Shown here: positions 25,407 to 32,055 of the stretch, piece by piece | How positions within the stretch are numbered: position 1 is the stretch's first letter | How the letters are laid out: every line of letters starts with the position of its first letter | NCBI RefSeq assembly: GCF_000373385.1 | Contig: NZ_KB891316.1 | Span: forward strand, 496,001 to 560,000 | Length of the DNA: 64,000 nt | Origin: Thiobacillus thioparus DSM 505 | Lineage (GTDB): Bacteria; Pseudomonadota; Gammaproteobacteria; Burkholderiales; Thiobacillaceae | Direction of reading: 5' to 3' | Program-made: the position numbers and the translations under genes | The notes under the pieces: model-generated | Told to the model about the DNA's origin: nothing | Seen by the model: the letters and a program-made list of their open reading frames with translations, nothing else | Databases searched by the model: none

Positions 25407-27518
25407 CTATGCCTGGACAAGCACGGCTCGCGACCAGACGCGTCCGTATTTGGCTGCGTCGATATAGGAGGTCACGCCTCCTCGAGTATCTATCTCCACG
25501 ATGCCGTCGTCGATTGCGGCTTCAGCCCGGTCCAGAAGAGGCATCGCATCGGGCGTGTACCCGATGATTTTCAGATGCGCATAGGCATCGAGAATGAAAT
25601 TCATCACCGCCGCCTTCTGCTTCATGGCATCGACAACCGGCCCGGAAATGGCCAGAACGACCGTATCGAACAGGACCGAGGGAGCGGCCGCCACGGCGTG
25701 GTGCGGCGTGAGTGTCTGGCCAGAACTGGATTTGATTTCGCCGACATGCGGACCGATCAGTTCCAGAACCGCGCCTTCGGTCTCGGCCGCGGTCTGCAGG
25801 GCATCCAGAATGGCGGAGTCGTAGCCCTCGCTGACCAGGACGCCGATCTTGCGGCCTTCCAGCGTGGGCTTAGCCTTCGCCAACAGACTGAGGGTCGGGG
25901 AAAGGTCCAGATCGACCGGCGGTGCAGCCGGAGCAATCGCGTCGGCCTGGCCTTCCATGCCCAGCCCCCGCTCCACCCTGTCGCACAGTTCCGGATCGAC
26001 ATGGCGGAGATGGCCGAGTACGCGGCGACGTATGGCGACGGTTTCCACCTTGCCGAGCTCGAAGGCAAAAGCGCTGGCGATATGATCCTGTTCCGGCGCG
26101 GTCATCGAACGGTAGAACAGGCGCGCCTGGCTGTAATGGTCCCTGAAGGACTCCGGTCGCACCCGCATCTTATCGCCGCTTTGGGTGGCAGGATGCGTGG
26201 CAAATCCGGCGGCCGGATTTTCTTTCGGCGATTCGGGTGCAAGGCTGTTCGGCTCGTAGTTCACCCGCCCCTGGGGAACGTCCGTCTGCATGAGGGCATC
26301 GCGCTGAAAGTTGTGCATCGGACAGCGCGGCCGATTGATGGGCAGCTGATGGAAATTGGGACCGCCAAGCCGAGACAGCTGGGTGTCGAGATAGGAAAAG
26401 AGCCGCCCCTGCAGCAGGGGATCGTCGCTGAAATCGATGCCCGGCACGACATGTCCCGGATGGAAGGCGACCTGCTCGGTCTCGGCAAAGAAATTGTCGG
26501 GATTGCGGTTCAACACCATTTTCCCGATCGGCTGCAACGGCAGGGTTTCTTCCGGAATCAGCTTGGTCGGATCCAGTACGTCGAAGGGCAAGGACTCGGC
26601 GGTGGCCTCGTCGAATGTCTGCACCGACAGCTCCCATTCCGGGAAGTCGCCGCGCTCGATCGCCTCGTACAGGTCGCGCCGGTGAAAGTCGGGGTCTGCG
26701 CCGCAAATCTTCACGGCCTCGTCCCACAGGACGGAAGCCGAGCCGATGCGGGGACGCCAGTGGAACTTGACGAAAATCGACTTTCCCTCCGCGCTGACAA
26801 AGCGAAAGGTATGGACCCCGAACCCTTCCATCATGCGCAGCGAACGCGGGACCGCCCGATCGGACATGGCCCATAGGATCATGTGCATGCTCTCGGGCAT
26901 GAGGGAAACGAAATCCCAGAACGTGTCGTGCGCAGTCGCCGCCTGGGGATAGCCGCGGTCGGGTTCCATTTTGGCGGCGTGGACCAGATCGGGAAATTTC
27001 ATCGCATCCTGGATGAAGAACACCGGGATGTTATTGCCCACCAGATCGAAATTGCCTTCTTCCGTGTAGAACTTGACGGCAAACCCACGCACGTCGCGCG
27101 GCAGATCGACGGATCCCGCCCCGCCGGCGACCGTGGAGAAGCGTGCAAACACGGGCGTCAGCACATCCGGGTTGCGCAGGAAGGCCGCGCAGGTCAGTTC
27201 GCCAAGATCGCGATAAGCCTGGAAATAGCCGTGCGCGCCCGAGCCGCGCGCATGCACGATCCGCTCGGGGATGCGTTCGTGGTCGAAGTGGGTGATTTTC
27301 TCCCGCAGGACAAAGTCCTCGAGCAGCGTCGGCCCCCGTTCGCCGGCGGTGAGCGAATTCTGATCGTCCGCAATCACCACGCCCTGATTGGTCGTGAGCG
27401 AATGACCGCGCTGGTCGGTCGTCTGATGCAATTCGCCACCGTTACCCGCCTGCTCGAACGGATGCGGGGCGGTATTCCTTTTCGCGGGCGTAGGGGACGT
27501 ATTCTTCGGCTTGGTCAT
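25407..27518 (-). CDS. katE: Large-subunit (HPII, clade 2) catalase
   Basis: A 703-residue monofunctional haem catalase, H2O2 to water and O2. Seen are the distal His 89 in RIVHARGSGAHGYF, Asn near 162 in LVGNNIPVFFIQDAMKFP, the haem-binding RMMEGFGVHTFRFV, and the proximal Tyr in RLFSYLDTQLSRLG. The C-terminal ~150 residues form the flavodoxin-like domain of large catalases (RKIGVLVSEGYDSAILDAL, DTVVLAISGPVVDA). E. coli KatE is RpoS-dependent, fitting the stress context. The sodB-like gene follows directly. Confidence 0.95.
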   Translation of the reverse strand: MTKPKNTSPTPAKRNTAPHPFEQAGNGGELHQTTDQRGHSLTTNQGVVIADDQNSLTAGERGPTLLEDFVLREKITHFDHERIPERIVHARGSGAHGYFQAYRDLGELTCAAFLRNPDVLTPVFARFSTVAGGAGSVDLPRDVRGFAVKFYTEEGNFDLVGNNIPVFFIQDAMKFPDLVHAAKMEPDRGYPQAATAHDTFWDFVSLMPESMHMILWAMSDRAVPRSLRMMEGFGVHTFRFVSAEGKSIFVKFHWRPRIGSASVLWDEAVKICGADPDFHRRDLYEAIERGDFPEWELSVQTFDEATAESLPFDVLDPTKLIPEETLPLQPIGKMVLNRNPDNFFAETEQVAFHPGHVVPGIDFSDDPLLQGRLFSYLDTQLSRLGGPNFHQLPINRPRCPMHNFQRDALMQTDVPQGRVNYEPNSLAPESPKENPAAGFATHPATQSGDKMRVRPESFRDHYSQARLFYRSMTAPEQDHIASAFAFELGKVETVAIRRRVLGHLRHVDPELCDRVERGLGMEGQADAIAPAAPPVDLDLSPTLSLLAKAKPTLEGRKIGVLVSEGYDSAILDALQTAAETEGAVLELIGPHVGEIKSSSGQTLTPHHAVAAAPSVLFDTVVLAISGPVVDAMKQKAAVMNFILDAYAHLKIIGYTPDAMPLLDRAEAAIDDGIVEIDTRGGVTSYIDAAKYGRVWSRAVLVQA

Positions 27519-27649
27519 GGACTCTCTCTTCTATGCGATCAGGGTTCGTCCGCAAGAACAGCGGGCGGGGGGATCGGGAAGTCGTCCGGTCGCGACGTGG
27601 CGCCCGATCCGCTGATAGGCGCCAGGGGACGCACACCGGAACTCGCCTG

Positions 27650-28042
27650 CTATTGCATGTATTTCATTTTCGCCTCGCTGACGCAGGCATCCTTCGCGCT
27701 GCCCGACAGGCTGTCGCAACGCTCCTTGGCGGCCTTGTAGTCGGCTTTCATCTTGTCTTCGTTGGCTTCGGCCTGGCTATCGGTCGCTTTCTCATCTGCC
27801 TTGGCCTGGGCCTTGGCGCCGACATAGGCGGCCTTCGCATCCTTCATGCATACGTCCTTCGCATTGCCAGCCATTTTTTTGCAATTGTCCTTGGCTATGT
27901 CGTAGTTCCTTTCTGCCTGATTCTTGGCGGCGTCGTGGCGGGCCTCGGCTCGATCTTCCATGACATCCTTCATATCGGCGGCATAGAGCGGAGCCATGGC
28001 GGAAAGCCCCAAGGCAATGAACATCGCGTTGCGTAATTTCAT
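27650..28042 (-). CDS. Secreted Cys-repeat protein A
   Basis: A 130-residue exported protein: signal MKLRNAMFIALGLSAMAPLYA, then a highly charged helical mature part. It holds two repeats of the form C-x4-G-x-A-K-x2-C, NCKKMAGNAKDVCMKDAK and RCDSLSGSAKDACVSEAK, with Lys/Ala/Gln-rich helical spacers. AAGGAG precedes the ATG at 28042. The gene at 28322-28759 encodes a paralogue with the same repeats, and both share a 52-base upstream element. Function is unknown; periplasmic disulfide-stabilised helices or metal binding are possible. Confidence 0.83.
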   Translation of the reverse strand: MKLRNAMFIALGLSAMAPLYAADMKDVMEDRAEARHDAAKNQAERNYDIAKDNCKKMAGNAKDVCMKDAKAAYVGAKAQAKADEKATDSQAEANEDKMKADYKAAKERCDSLSGSAKDACVSEAKMKYMQ

Positions 28043-28170
28043 TTCAAACTCCTTCAAGTGGATTTGGGTGGCGAACTGGCCGGAGCGTCCGATGGCTGGC
28101 ATGCTGCCTGTCGGTCGGCTCGGCGTGATCACCACTCTAGGTCCCGCGGCTTGTGTCCACCATCCGCATT

Positions 28171-28222
28171 CGCCGAGAAAATTGTCAGTTTCCGTTCTCG
28201 GCGATGTAGGCAGATGCTGACG
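28171..28222 (-). promoter_or_regulatory. 52-base conserved upstream element, copy A
   Basis: It lies 129-180 bases upstream of the gene at 27650-28042 and is 38/52 identical, without gaps, to 28899-28950. It includes the inverted pair GCCGAGAA/TTCTCGGC and the bipartite motif TGTAGG-CAGAT-GCTGAC at 28205-28221. Confidence 0.6.
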
Positions 28223-28321
28223 CCCCACACGCCTCATGCCCTGTGCACAGGCGTGCACCGATAGGAAAGAACGTGGCGCACGCGGAGAGCGGCCTCTGGG
28301 GCCACGACCTCCGTGCGATCG

Positions 28322-28759
28322 CTATTTATAAGAACCGTTGGACGAACCGGCTGGCGAGCCGGGCTGCCCGGATGAGCCGTCAGTGGGTCCTCCCATGGGG
28401 GACTCACCCGGCATATCGGTGCGACCGCCATCCTGCTGGCGTTTCATGCCCGGTGAATCGACGGACGAACGGGGATGTTTGCTCGTCGCATCCTTCATAC
28501 ACGTCGACTTTGCCGTTCCAGTCAGATCCTTGCACTTTTCCTCAGCTGCGCTTTTCATGCATTTTGACTTGGCCGCCCCGGTCTTTTTCTTGCAGTTATC
28601 CAGGGCATCCTGGTAGTTCTTTTGGGTCGCGTCACTTGTCATGCCGGTCGACGTACTGGATTGATCCTGTTGGTGGCCGCTTGAATCGGCGGCATACAGC
28701 GGCCCGGCGGCAGAAACGGCAAAACCGAGCGCCAGGAATATTGCGGGATTGAGCTTCAT
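28322..28759 (-). CDS. Secreted Cys-repeat protein B
   Basis: A 145-residue exported protein: signal MKLNPAIFLALGFAVSAAGP ending LYAADS, then the repeats NCKKKTGAAKSKCMKS and KCKDLTGTAKSTCMKD (C-x4-G-x-A-K-x2-C), and a Pro/Gly/Ser-rich, probably disordered tail (DMPGESPMGGPTDGSSGQPG). It is a paralogue of the neighbour at 27650-28042. AAGGAG lies 7 bases before the ATG at 28759. The function is unknown; the tail suggests attachment or display rather than catalysis. Confidence 0.82.
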   Translation of the reverse strand: MKLNPAIFLALGFAVSAAGPLYAADSSGHQQDQSSTSTGMTSDATQKNYQDALDNCKKKTGAAKSKCMKSAAEEKCKDLTGTAKSTCMKDATSKHPRSSVDSPGMKRQQDGGRTDMPGESPMGGPTDGSSGQPGSPAGSSNGSYK

Positions 28760-28898
28760 GGATATCTCCTTCAATAATGGGTTTGAACACGACCCAATCG
28801 GATTGGCGCGCCATGAGCAGAGACTCGTGCCGCCGGCCTCACGCTCGATTCGGTGTTTTGAACGTTAATTCCTGCGCAGGGAGGGCGGTATCCGACAC

Positions 28899-28950
28899 TG
28901 CCGATAAAACTGTAAGTTTCCCGGCACGGCAATGTAGGTTCTCGCTGACG
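28899..28950 (-). promoter_or_regulatory. 52-base conserved upstream element, copy B
   Basis: It lies 140-191 bases upstream of the gene at 28322-28759. The inverted pair is TGCCG/CGGCA, so pairing is kept although the bases differ from copy A. The motif TGTAGG-TTCTC-GCTGAC is at 28933-28949. Confidence 0.6.
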
Positions 28951-29046
28951 GACAACTGGGCGCCCGTTTCCGGTCCGGACGCGCCAGCGGGACGCTCGGT
29001 AACCGCCCTTCTGGGGGTTCGCTGCGGAAGAGATCGCGCGTCGATT

Positions 29047-29379
29047 TCATCCAGACCGTTCGGCTTCCGGCTTCTTGGCTGCGGCATGACGGGCGCGTGT
29101 TTGGGCAGCCTTCTTCGCCGAGGCACTACGTTCGGCTGCCGTGCGCGCGGCAGAGGCAGCGCCACCCTTTCTGCCGCCCGACCTGGCGGGAGACGGATCG
29201 ATTTCCTTGCCTCGCCCCGAACCGCTTTTCTTGCCTCCTCCCGTCATTTTGTTGACGGTGGCCCAAGCACGCGCTTCGGCTTCATCCTGCGGGACACCGC
29301 GCTCGCGGTAGCTGTCTTCGATGTGCTCAGCCTGGCGTTTCTGTTTGTCGGTGTACTTCGCTTTGCTTCCTCTTGGCAT
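29047..29379 (-). CDS. Basic Lys/Ala-rich protein, unknown (histone-H1-like tail)
   Basis: A 110-residue protein. The N-terminal ~48 residues (MPRGSKAKYTDKQKRQAEHI, then EDSYRERGVPQDEAEARAWA, TVNKMTGGGKK) are a conserved module often labelled plasmid stabilisation without evidence. The rest is a low-complexity basic tail (AASAARTAAERSASAKKAAQ) like histone-H1-type or AlgP tails, so DNA or RNA binding is likely. AGGAG precedes the ATG at 29379. It lies about 80 bases after the gene at 29461-29688 on the same strand. Confidence 0.78.
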   Translation of the reverse strand: MPRGSKAKYTDKQKRQAEHIEDSYRERGVPQDEAEARAWATVNKMTGGGKKSGSGRGKEIDPSPARSGGRKGGAASAARTAAERSASAKKAAQTRARHAAAKKPEAERSG

Positions 29380-29460
29380 GACGGCCTCCTTCCTCTGCGT
29401 GATCACGCTGTATCGGCCCCCACTCTCCGGCTAACCGGAAGGGACGATGGCCCGCACGCT

Positions 29461-29688
29461 TCAACGAACCGGCTCCGCGGTGGGCGGACACGCTCCGGAG
29501 CCTTCGGCTCGTGCTGGTTCGCCCTGCGCGAAGCGGGTACATCCGCTGCGACCCGATACGCGCAACATATAAGGCTGGAGCGTTGCGTCGATGCACAGGC
29601 CGTGGGTTGCGCTCTCCAGATGGGCACTCGGTTCGATCTGCCACCATTTGCAAGACATGCAGACGCCCCAGTGGCTCGTACTGTTCAT
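29461..29688 (-). CDS. Small Cys-containing protein, possible metal binding
   Basis: A 75-residue protein: MNSTSHWGVCMSCKWWQIEP then AHLESATHGLCIDATLQPYM and LRVSGRSGCTRFAQG. The four spaced cysteines (CxxC, C, C) with aromatic residues between resemble small zinc- or iron-sulfur-binding domains, though I cannot name a family. GGAG lies 7 bases before the ATG at 29688. It appears to precede the gene at 29047-29379 in one transcript. Confidence 0.7.
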   Translation of the reverse strand: MNSTSHWGVCMSCKWWQIEPSAHLESATHGLCIDATLQPYMLRVSGRSGCTRFAQGEPARAEGSGACPPTAEPVR

Positions 29689-29784
29689 GTGAACTCCTCG
29701 AATAAGCCGGAAAATCCTGCGGGCAATCCCGCCCGGCGGATAGAAGACGCCGCCCCTCTCCATACAGACAAGGACGGAAGTCCA

Positions 29785-30147
29785 TCACTCCCAGTACGGG
29801 CGGACGCCATAATGCGCATGGACATTCGTACCCCAATCGCGATCGGAGAAATTCGGCCAGTTGTCCTTGTCGAACCCGGGTGCGTTTTTCAGCGTTTCCT
29901 TGCTCTGGTCGAAGATGAAGCGGTGGTTTTCCGGATCGACTTCCATCGCCGAAAGGGGGACGGCAAACAACTTGCTGCCTAAGCCGAGGAAACCGCCGAA
30001 TTCCAGAACCGCATACGCGACGCGACCGCTATCGACATCGATCATCAGGTCCTTGATGTCGCCCAGATCCTCGCCTTGGCGATTGACGACCTTGTCGCCC
30101 GAGATCGTACTGGATGAAAGGATGGGGCTGGATGAAAACATATTCAT
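29785..30147 (-). CDS. PRC-barrel domain protein
   Basis: A 120-residue protein with a PRC-barrel: GDKVVNRQGEDLGDIKDLMI, VDSGRVAYAVLEFGGFLGLG, KLFAVPLSAMEVDPENHRFI. The C-terminal tail GFDKDNWPNFSDRDWGTNVH is typical of the stand-alone PRC-barrel stress proteins of proteobacteria. Such proteins are induced by osmotic or desiccation stress; the ligand is unknown. GGAG lies 7 bases before the ATG at 30147, preferred over 30165. Confidence 0.9.
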   Translation of the reverse strand: MNMFSSSPILSSSTISGDKVVNRQGEDLGDIKDLMIDVDSGRVAYAVLEFGGFLGLGSKLFAVPLSAMEVDPENHRFIFDQSKETLKNAPGFDKDNWPNFSDRDWGTNVHAHYGVRPYWE

Positions 30148-30198
30148 GGGTATCTCCTGATTCATTGGATAAATTCAACGCGTGACAAAGCGGAGGGC

Positions 30199-30513
30199 TC
30201 AACGTCCGGGCAGCTTTTCAGGAGCGGGGTTGCGTCCTTGAGGATGCTTTCCGGGCGCTTCCTTGACCGGCTTGGGACGACTGGGCGACCCATTGTCCTT
30301 ACTGCCTTTTGGATCGACCTTGGCGTGCGATCGTCCTTCGGCTTCGGCCCTGCGCATGTCCTCCTTCTCCTGTGCATTGCGCGGTGCGGCCGCTTTCGCC
30401 GCCTGCTCGACCTTGCCGGACTCGGCAAAGGCACGCGCTTGCTCATCGTATTTTTTGGCAGAGTCGTAATCGCCCTCGCCCTGTATTCCGGATTTGCTCG
30501 TATTGGGTTTCAT
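30199..30513 (-). CDS. Hydrophilic low-complexity protein, unknown
   Basis: A 104-residue, highly charged, probably disordered protein (YDSAKKYDEQARAFAESGKV, EQAAKAAAPRNAQEKEDMRR) with a Lys/Pro/Gly-rich tail. It looks like a desiccation- or stress-type hydrophilin. AGGAG lies near the ATG at 30513. Two tandem bipartite motif copies are at 30673-30689 and 30697-30713, about 160 bases upstream. Confidence 0.72.
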   Translation of the reverse strand: MKPNTSKSGIQGEGDYDSAKKYDEQARAFAESGKVEQAAKAAAPRNAQEKEDMRRAEAEGRSHAKVDPKGSKDNGSPSRPKPVKEAPGKHPQGRNPAPEKLPGR

Positions 30514-30672
30514 GACATGTTTCTCCTGTCCAGAATGCACGCCCGGCGGATGCCGGCATGACAGACCACGGCTCGCCCTCCGCATCTGCGGCGAGATGGA
30601 GCCGGTCCGAGCCTGTAGGGGCAGTGTGGATGAGTGGCGGGGCGGCTGCAGTCGGAGGCAGTTGCAAGCCCG

Positions 30673-30713
30673 CGTAGGAATCAGCCGAAAAATACCGGTA
30701 GGAATTTACTGAT
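30673..30713. promoter_or_regulatory. Tandem bipartite motif copies
   Basis: CGTAGG-N5-GCCGAA (30673-30689) and GGTAGG-N5-ACTGAT (30697-30713), 24 bases apart, in front of the hydrophilin-like gene. They overlap the 3' end of the BLUF gene. Confidence 0.4.
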
Positions 30714-31116
30714 CGGGGCGGACCGGCTCCCGATCCAGTCCGGGCAACAGCCCGGAGAGCAGGGCAAGGGCTTCCGGACCACGTGCTGCTTCGAGGCAGC
30801 TCAGGCCATCGTCATAGCTCAGGGCATAGTCGAGACTGCTCCGGCCAAACAGATTCACTGCCGTCGATTCCGCCCGATACAGCACCCGGAAGCCGGTATG
30901 TCGTTCATCCATACGAATGCGATCGGCCAGGTCGCATACTGCCGCATACTCGCCCTCGAGCGTCTGGCAAAAGCGCCAGCCGTCGAATACAAGCAGGCTG
31001 TTGATGTGGGAAGCCAGATTGCGCTGGCGCGCCATCCGTACAATTTCTGCCACACAGGCAGGCGAGGCCGCCTCGGTCAGGCGGCTCAGATAGATCAATT
31101 GATAGACATTGGGCAT
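30706..31116 (-). CDS. BLUF-domain blue-light photoreceptor
   Basis: A 136-residue FAD-binding BLUF protein. The photoactive residues fall at the right positions: Tyr 9 in YQLIYLSR, Asn 33 in RNLASHINSLL, and Gln 51 in GWRFCQTLEGE; the Tyr-to-Gln spacing of 42 equals that of AppA. Only a short helical tail follows the domain, so it is a stand-alone short BLUF that must signal through a partner. I chose the ATG at 31116 (MPNVYQLIYL); the extra upstream residues are not part of the domain. It is divergent from the Crp/Fnr gene at 31244, with about 127 bases between. Confidence 0.9.
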   Translation of the reverse strand: MPNVYQLIYLSRLTEAASPACVAEIVRMARQRNLASHINSLLVFDGWRFCQTLEGEYAAVCDLADRIRMDERHTGFRVLYRAESTAVNLFGRSSLDYALSYDDGLSCLEAARGPEALALLSGLLPGLDREPVRPDQ

Positions 31117-31243
31117 GCGATGGGTTTCCGGTAGCGGAAGTGCAACATAATCGATGGCCGAGATAGCGGCAATGTGAAAAGACATACCTGCCGTTACGCG
31201 AAATCCCTTACGATTCCTTCGGCCCGTTTACCGGTATCGATTG

Positions 31244-31978
31244 ATGAATCAGCCAATCCCATGCAGCGCCTGCCCTTTGCGCAAAACCGGCGCGTTTTCC
31301 GCCAATAGCGAAGCGGAAATCGAATTTATCCAGGCCATCAAGCAACGCCAGACACCGGTGCGGGCAGGCAAAGTAATCGTGCGCGAAGGTGGTGCCAGCA
31401 ACACGCTCTATACACTGTTGTCAGGCTGGGCTTTCCGCTACCGCACGCTGAGCGACGGCCGGCGCCAGATTTTCAATTTTCTTTTGCCGGGCGACTTCGT
31501 TGGCCTGCAGCATCAACTGGGGCAGGCCTCGCCGCACGGTGTCGAGGCCTTGACCGACGTCTCCTTGTGCGTTTTTCCGAATGAGCGCCTGTGGGACATT
31601 TACCGCACCCACCCGGGACTGGGATTCGACATCACATGGCTGTCCGCGGCTGAGGAATTGATCGTCGACGAAAATCTGCTGTCGGTGGGACGACGTTCGG
31701 CGGCAGAACGTATTGCCATGCTGTTGATCCATCTATACAAACGTGCTGAGCACATCGGCCTGGCCGGCCCCGACGGCGTGCCCCTTCCGCTGAACCAGCA
31801 ACACATCGCCGACGCCCTCGGCCTGTCGCTGGTGCACACCAACAAGACCCTGAAACGTCTGCAGACGATGGGGCTCTATACCCTTGGCAATGGCCGCCTA
31901 AGACTCATCAACCCGGCTGCGATGGCTCGGCTCGCCGATTACTATGCCCTGCCGCTGCGTGCCCGCCCCTTGATCTGA
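31244..31978 (+). CDS. Crp/Fnr family transcriptional regulator
   Basis: A 244-residue regulator with N-terminal CSACPLR (Cys 7 and 10), a cyclic-nucleotide-binding-like beta-roll (IVREGGASNTLYTLLSGWAF, FLLPGDFVGLQHQLGQ), a dimer helix, and a C-terminal winged helix (PLNQQHIADALGLSLVHTNK). The FNR-type iron-sulfur cluster needs four cysteines; only two are at the N-terminus, so a cluster is doubtful. The type with CSxCPLR and FNFLLPGDF is usual for alpha/betaproteobacterial FixK-like regulators. It is divergent from the BLUF gene and upstream of the copper operon. Confidence 0.9.
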   Translation: MNQPIPCSACPLRKTGAFSANSEAEIEFIQAIKQRQTPVRAGKVIVREGGASNTLYTLLSGWAFRYRTLSDGRRQIFNFLLPGDFVGLQHQLGQASPHGVEALTDVSLCVFPNERLWDIYRTHPGLGFDITWLSAAEELIVDENLLSVGRRSAAERIAMLLIHLYKRAEHIGLAGPDGVPLPLNQQHIADALGLSLVHTNKTLKRLQTMGLYTLGNGRLRLINPAAMARLADYYALPLRARPLI

Positions 31979-31994
31979 CCCGCGGCAGATTGGC

Positions 31995-32025
31995 TTGACC
32001 TTGCCATGATGGCAAGGTTTATGGT
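31995..32025 (+). promoter_or_regulatory. CueR-type copper promoter/operator of copA
   Basis: The -35 is TTGACC (31995-32000) and the -10 is TATGGT (32020-32025), with a 19-base spacer, the MerR-family hallmark. The spacer holds the perfect dyad ACCTTGCC-N5-GGCAAGGT (31998-32018), which is the CueR consensus. The regulator gene follows copA. Confidence 0.92.
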
Positions 32026-32055
32026 GCACTCAACCGTATCCACAGGAGTTTGCAC

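Noticed and set aside
31244-31978. Oxygen-sensing FNR with an iron-sulfur cluster
   Set aside because: Only two N-terminal cysteines (CSAC) are present and no full four-Cys set is seen.
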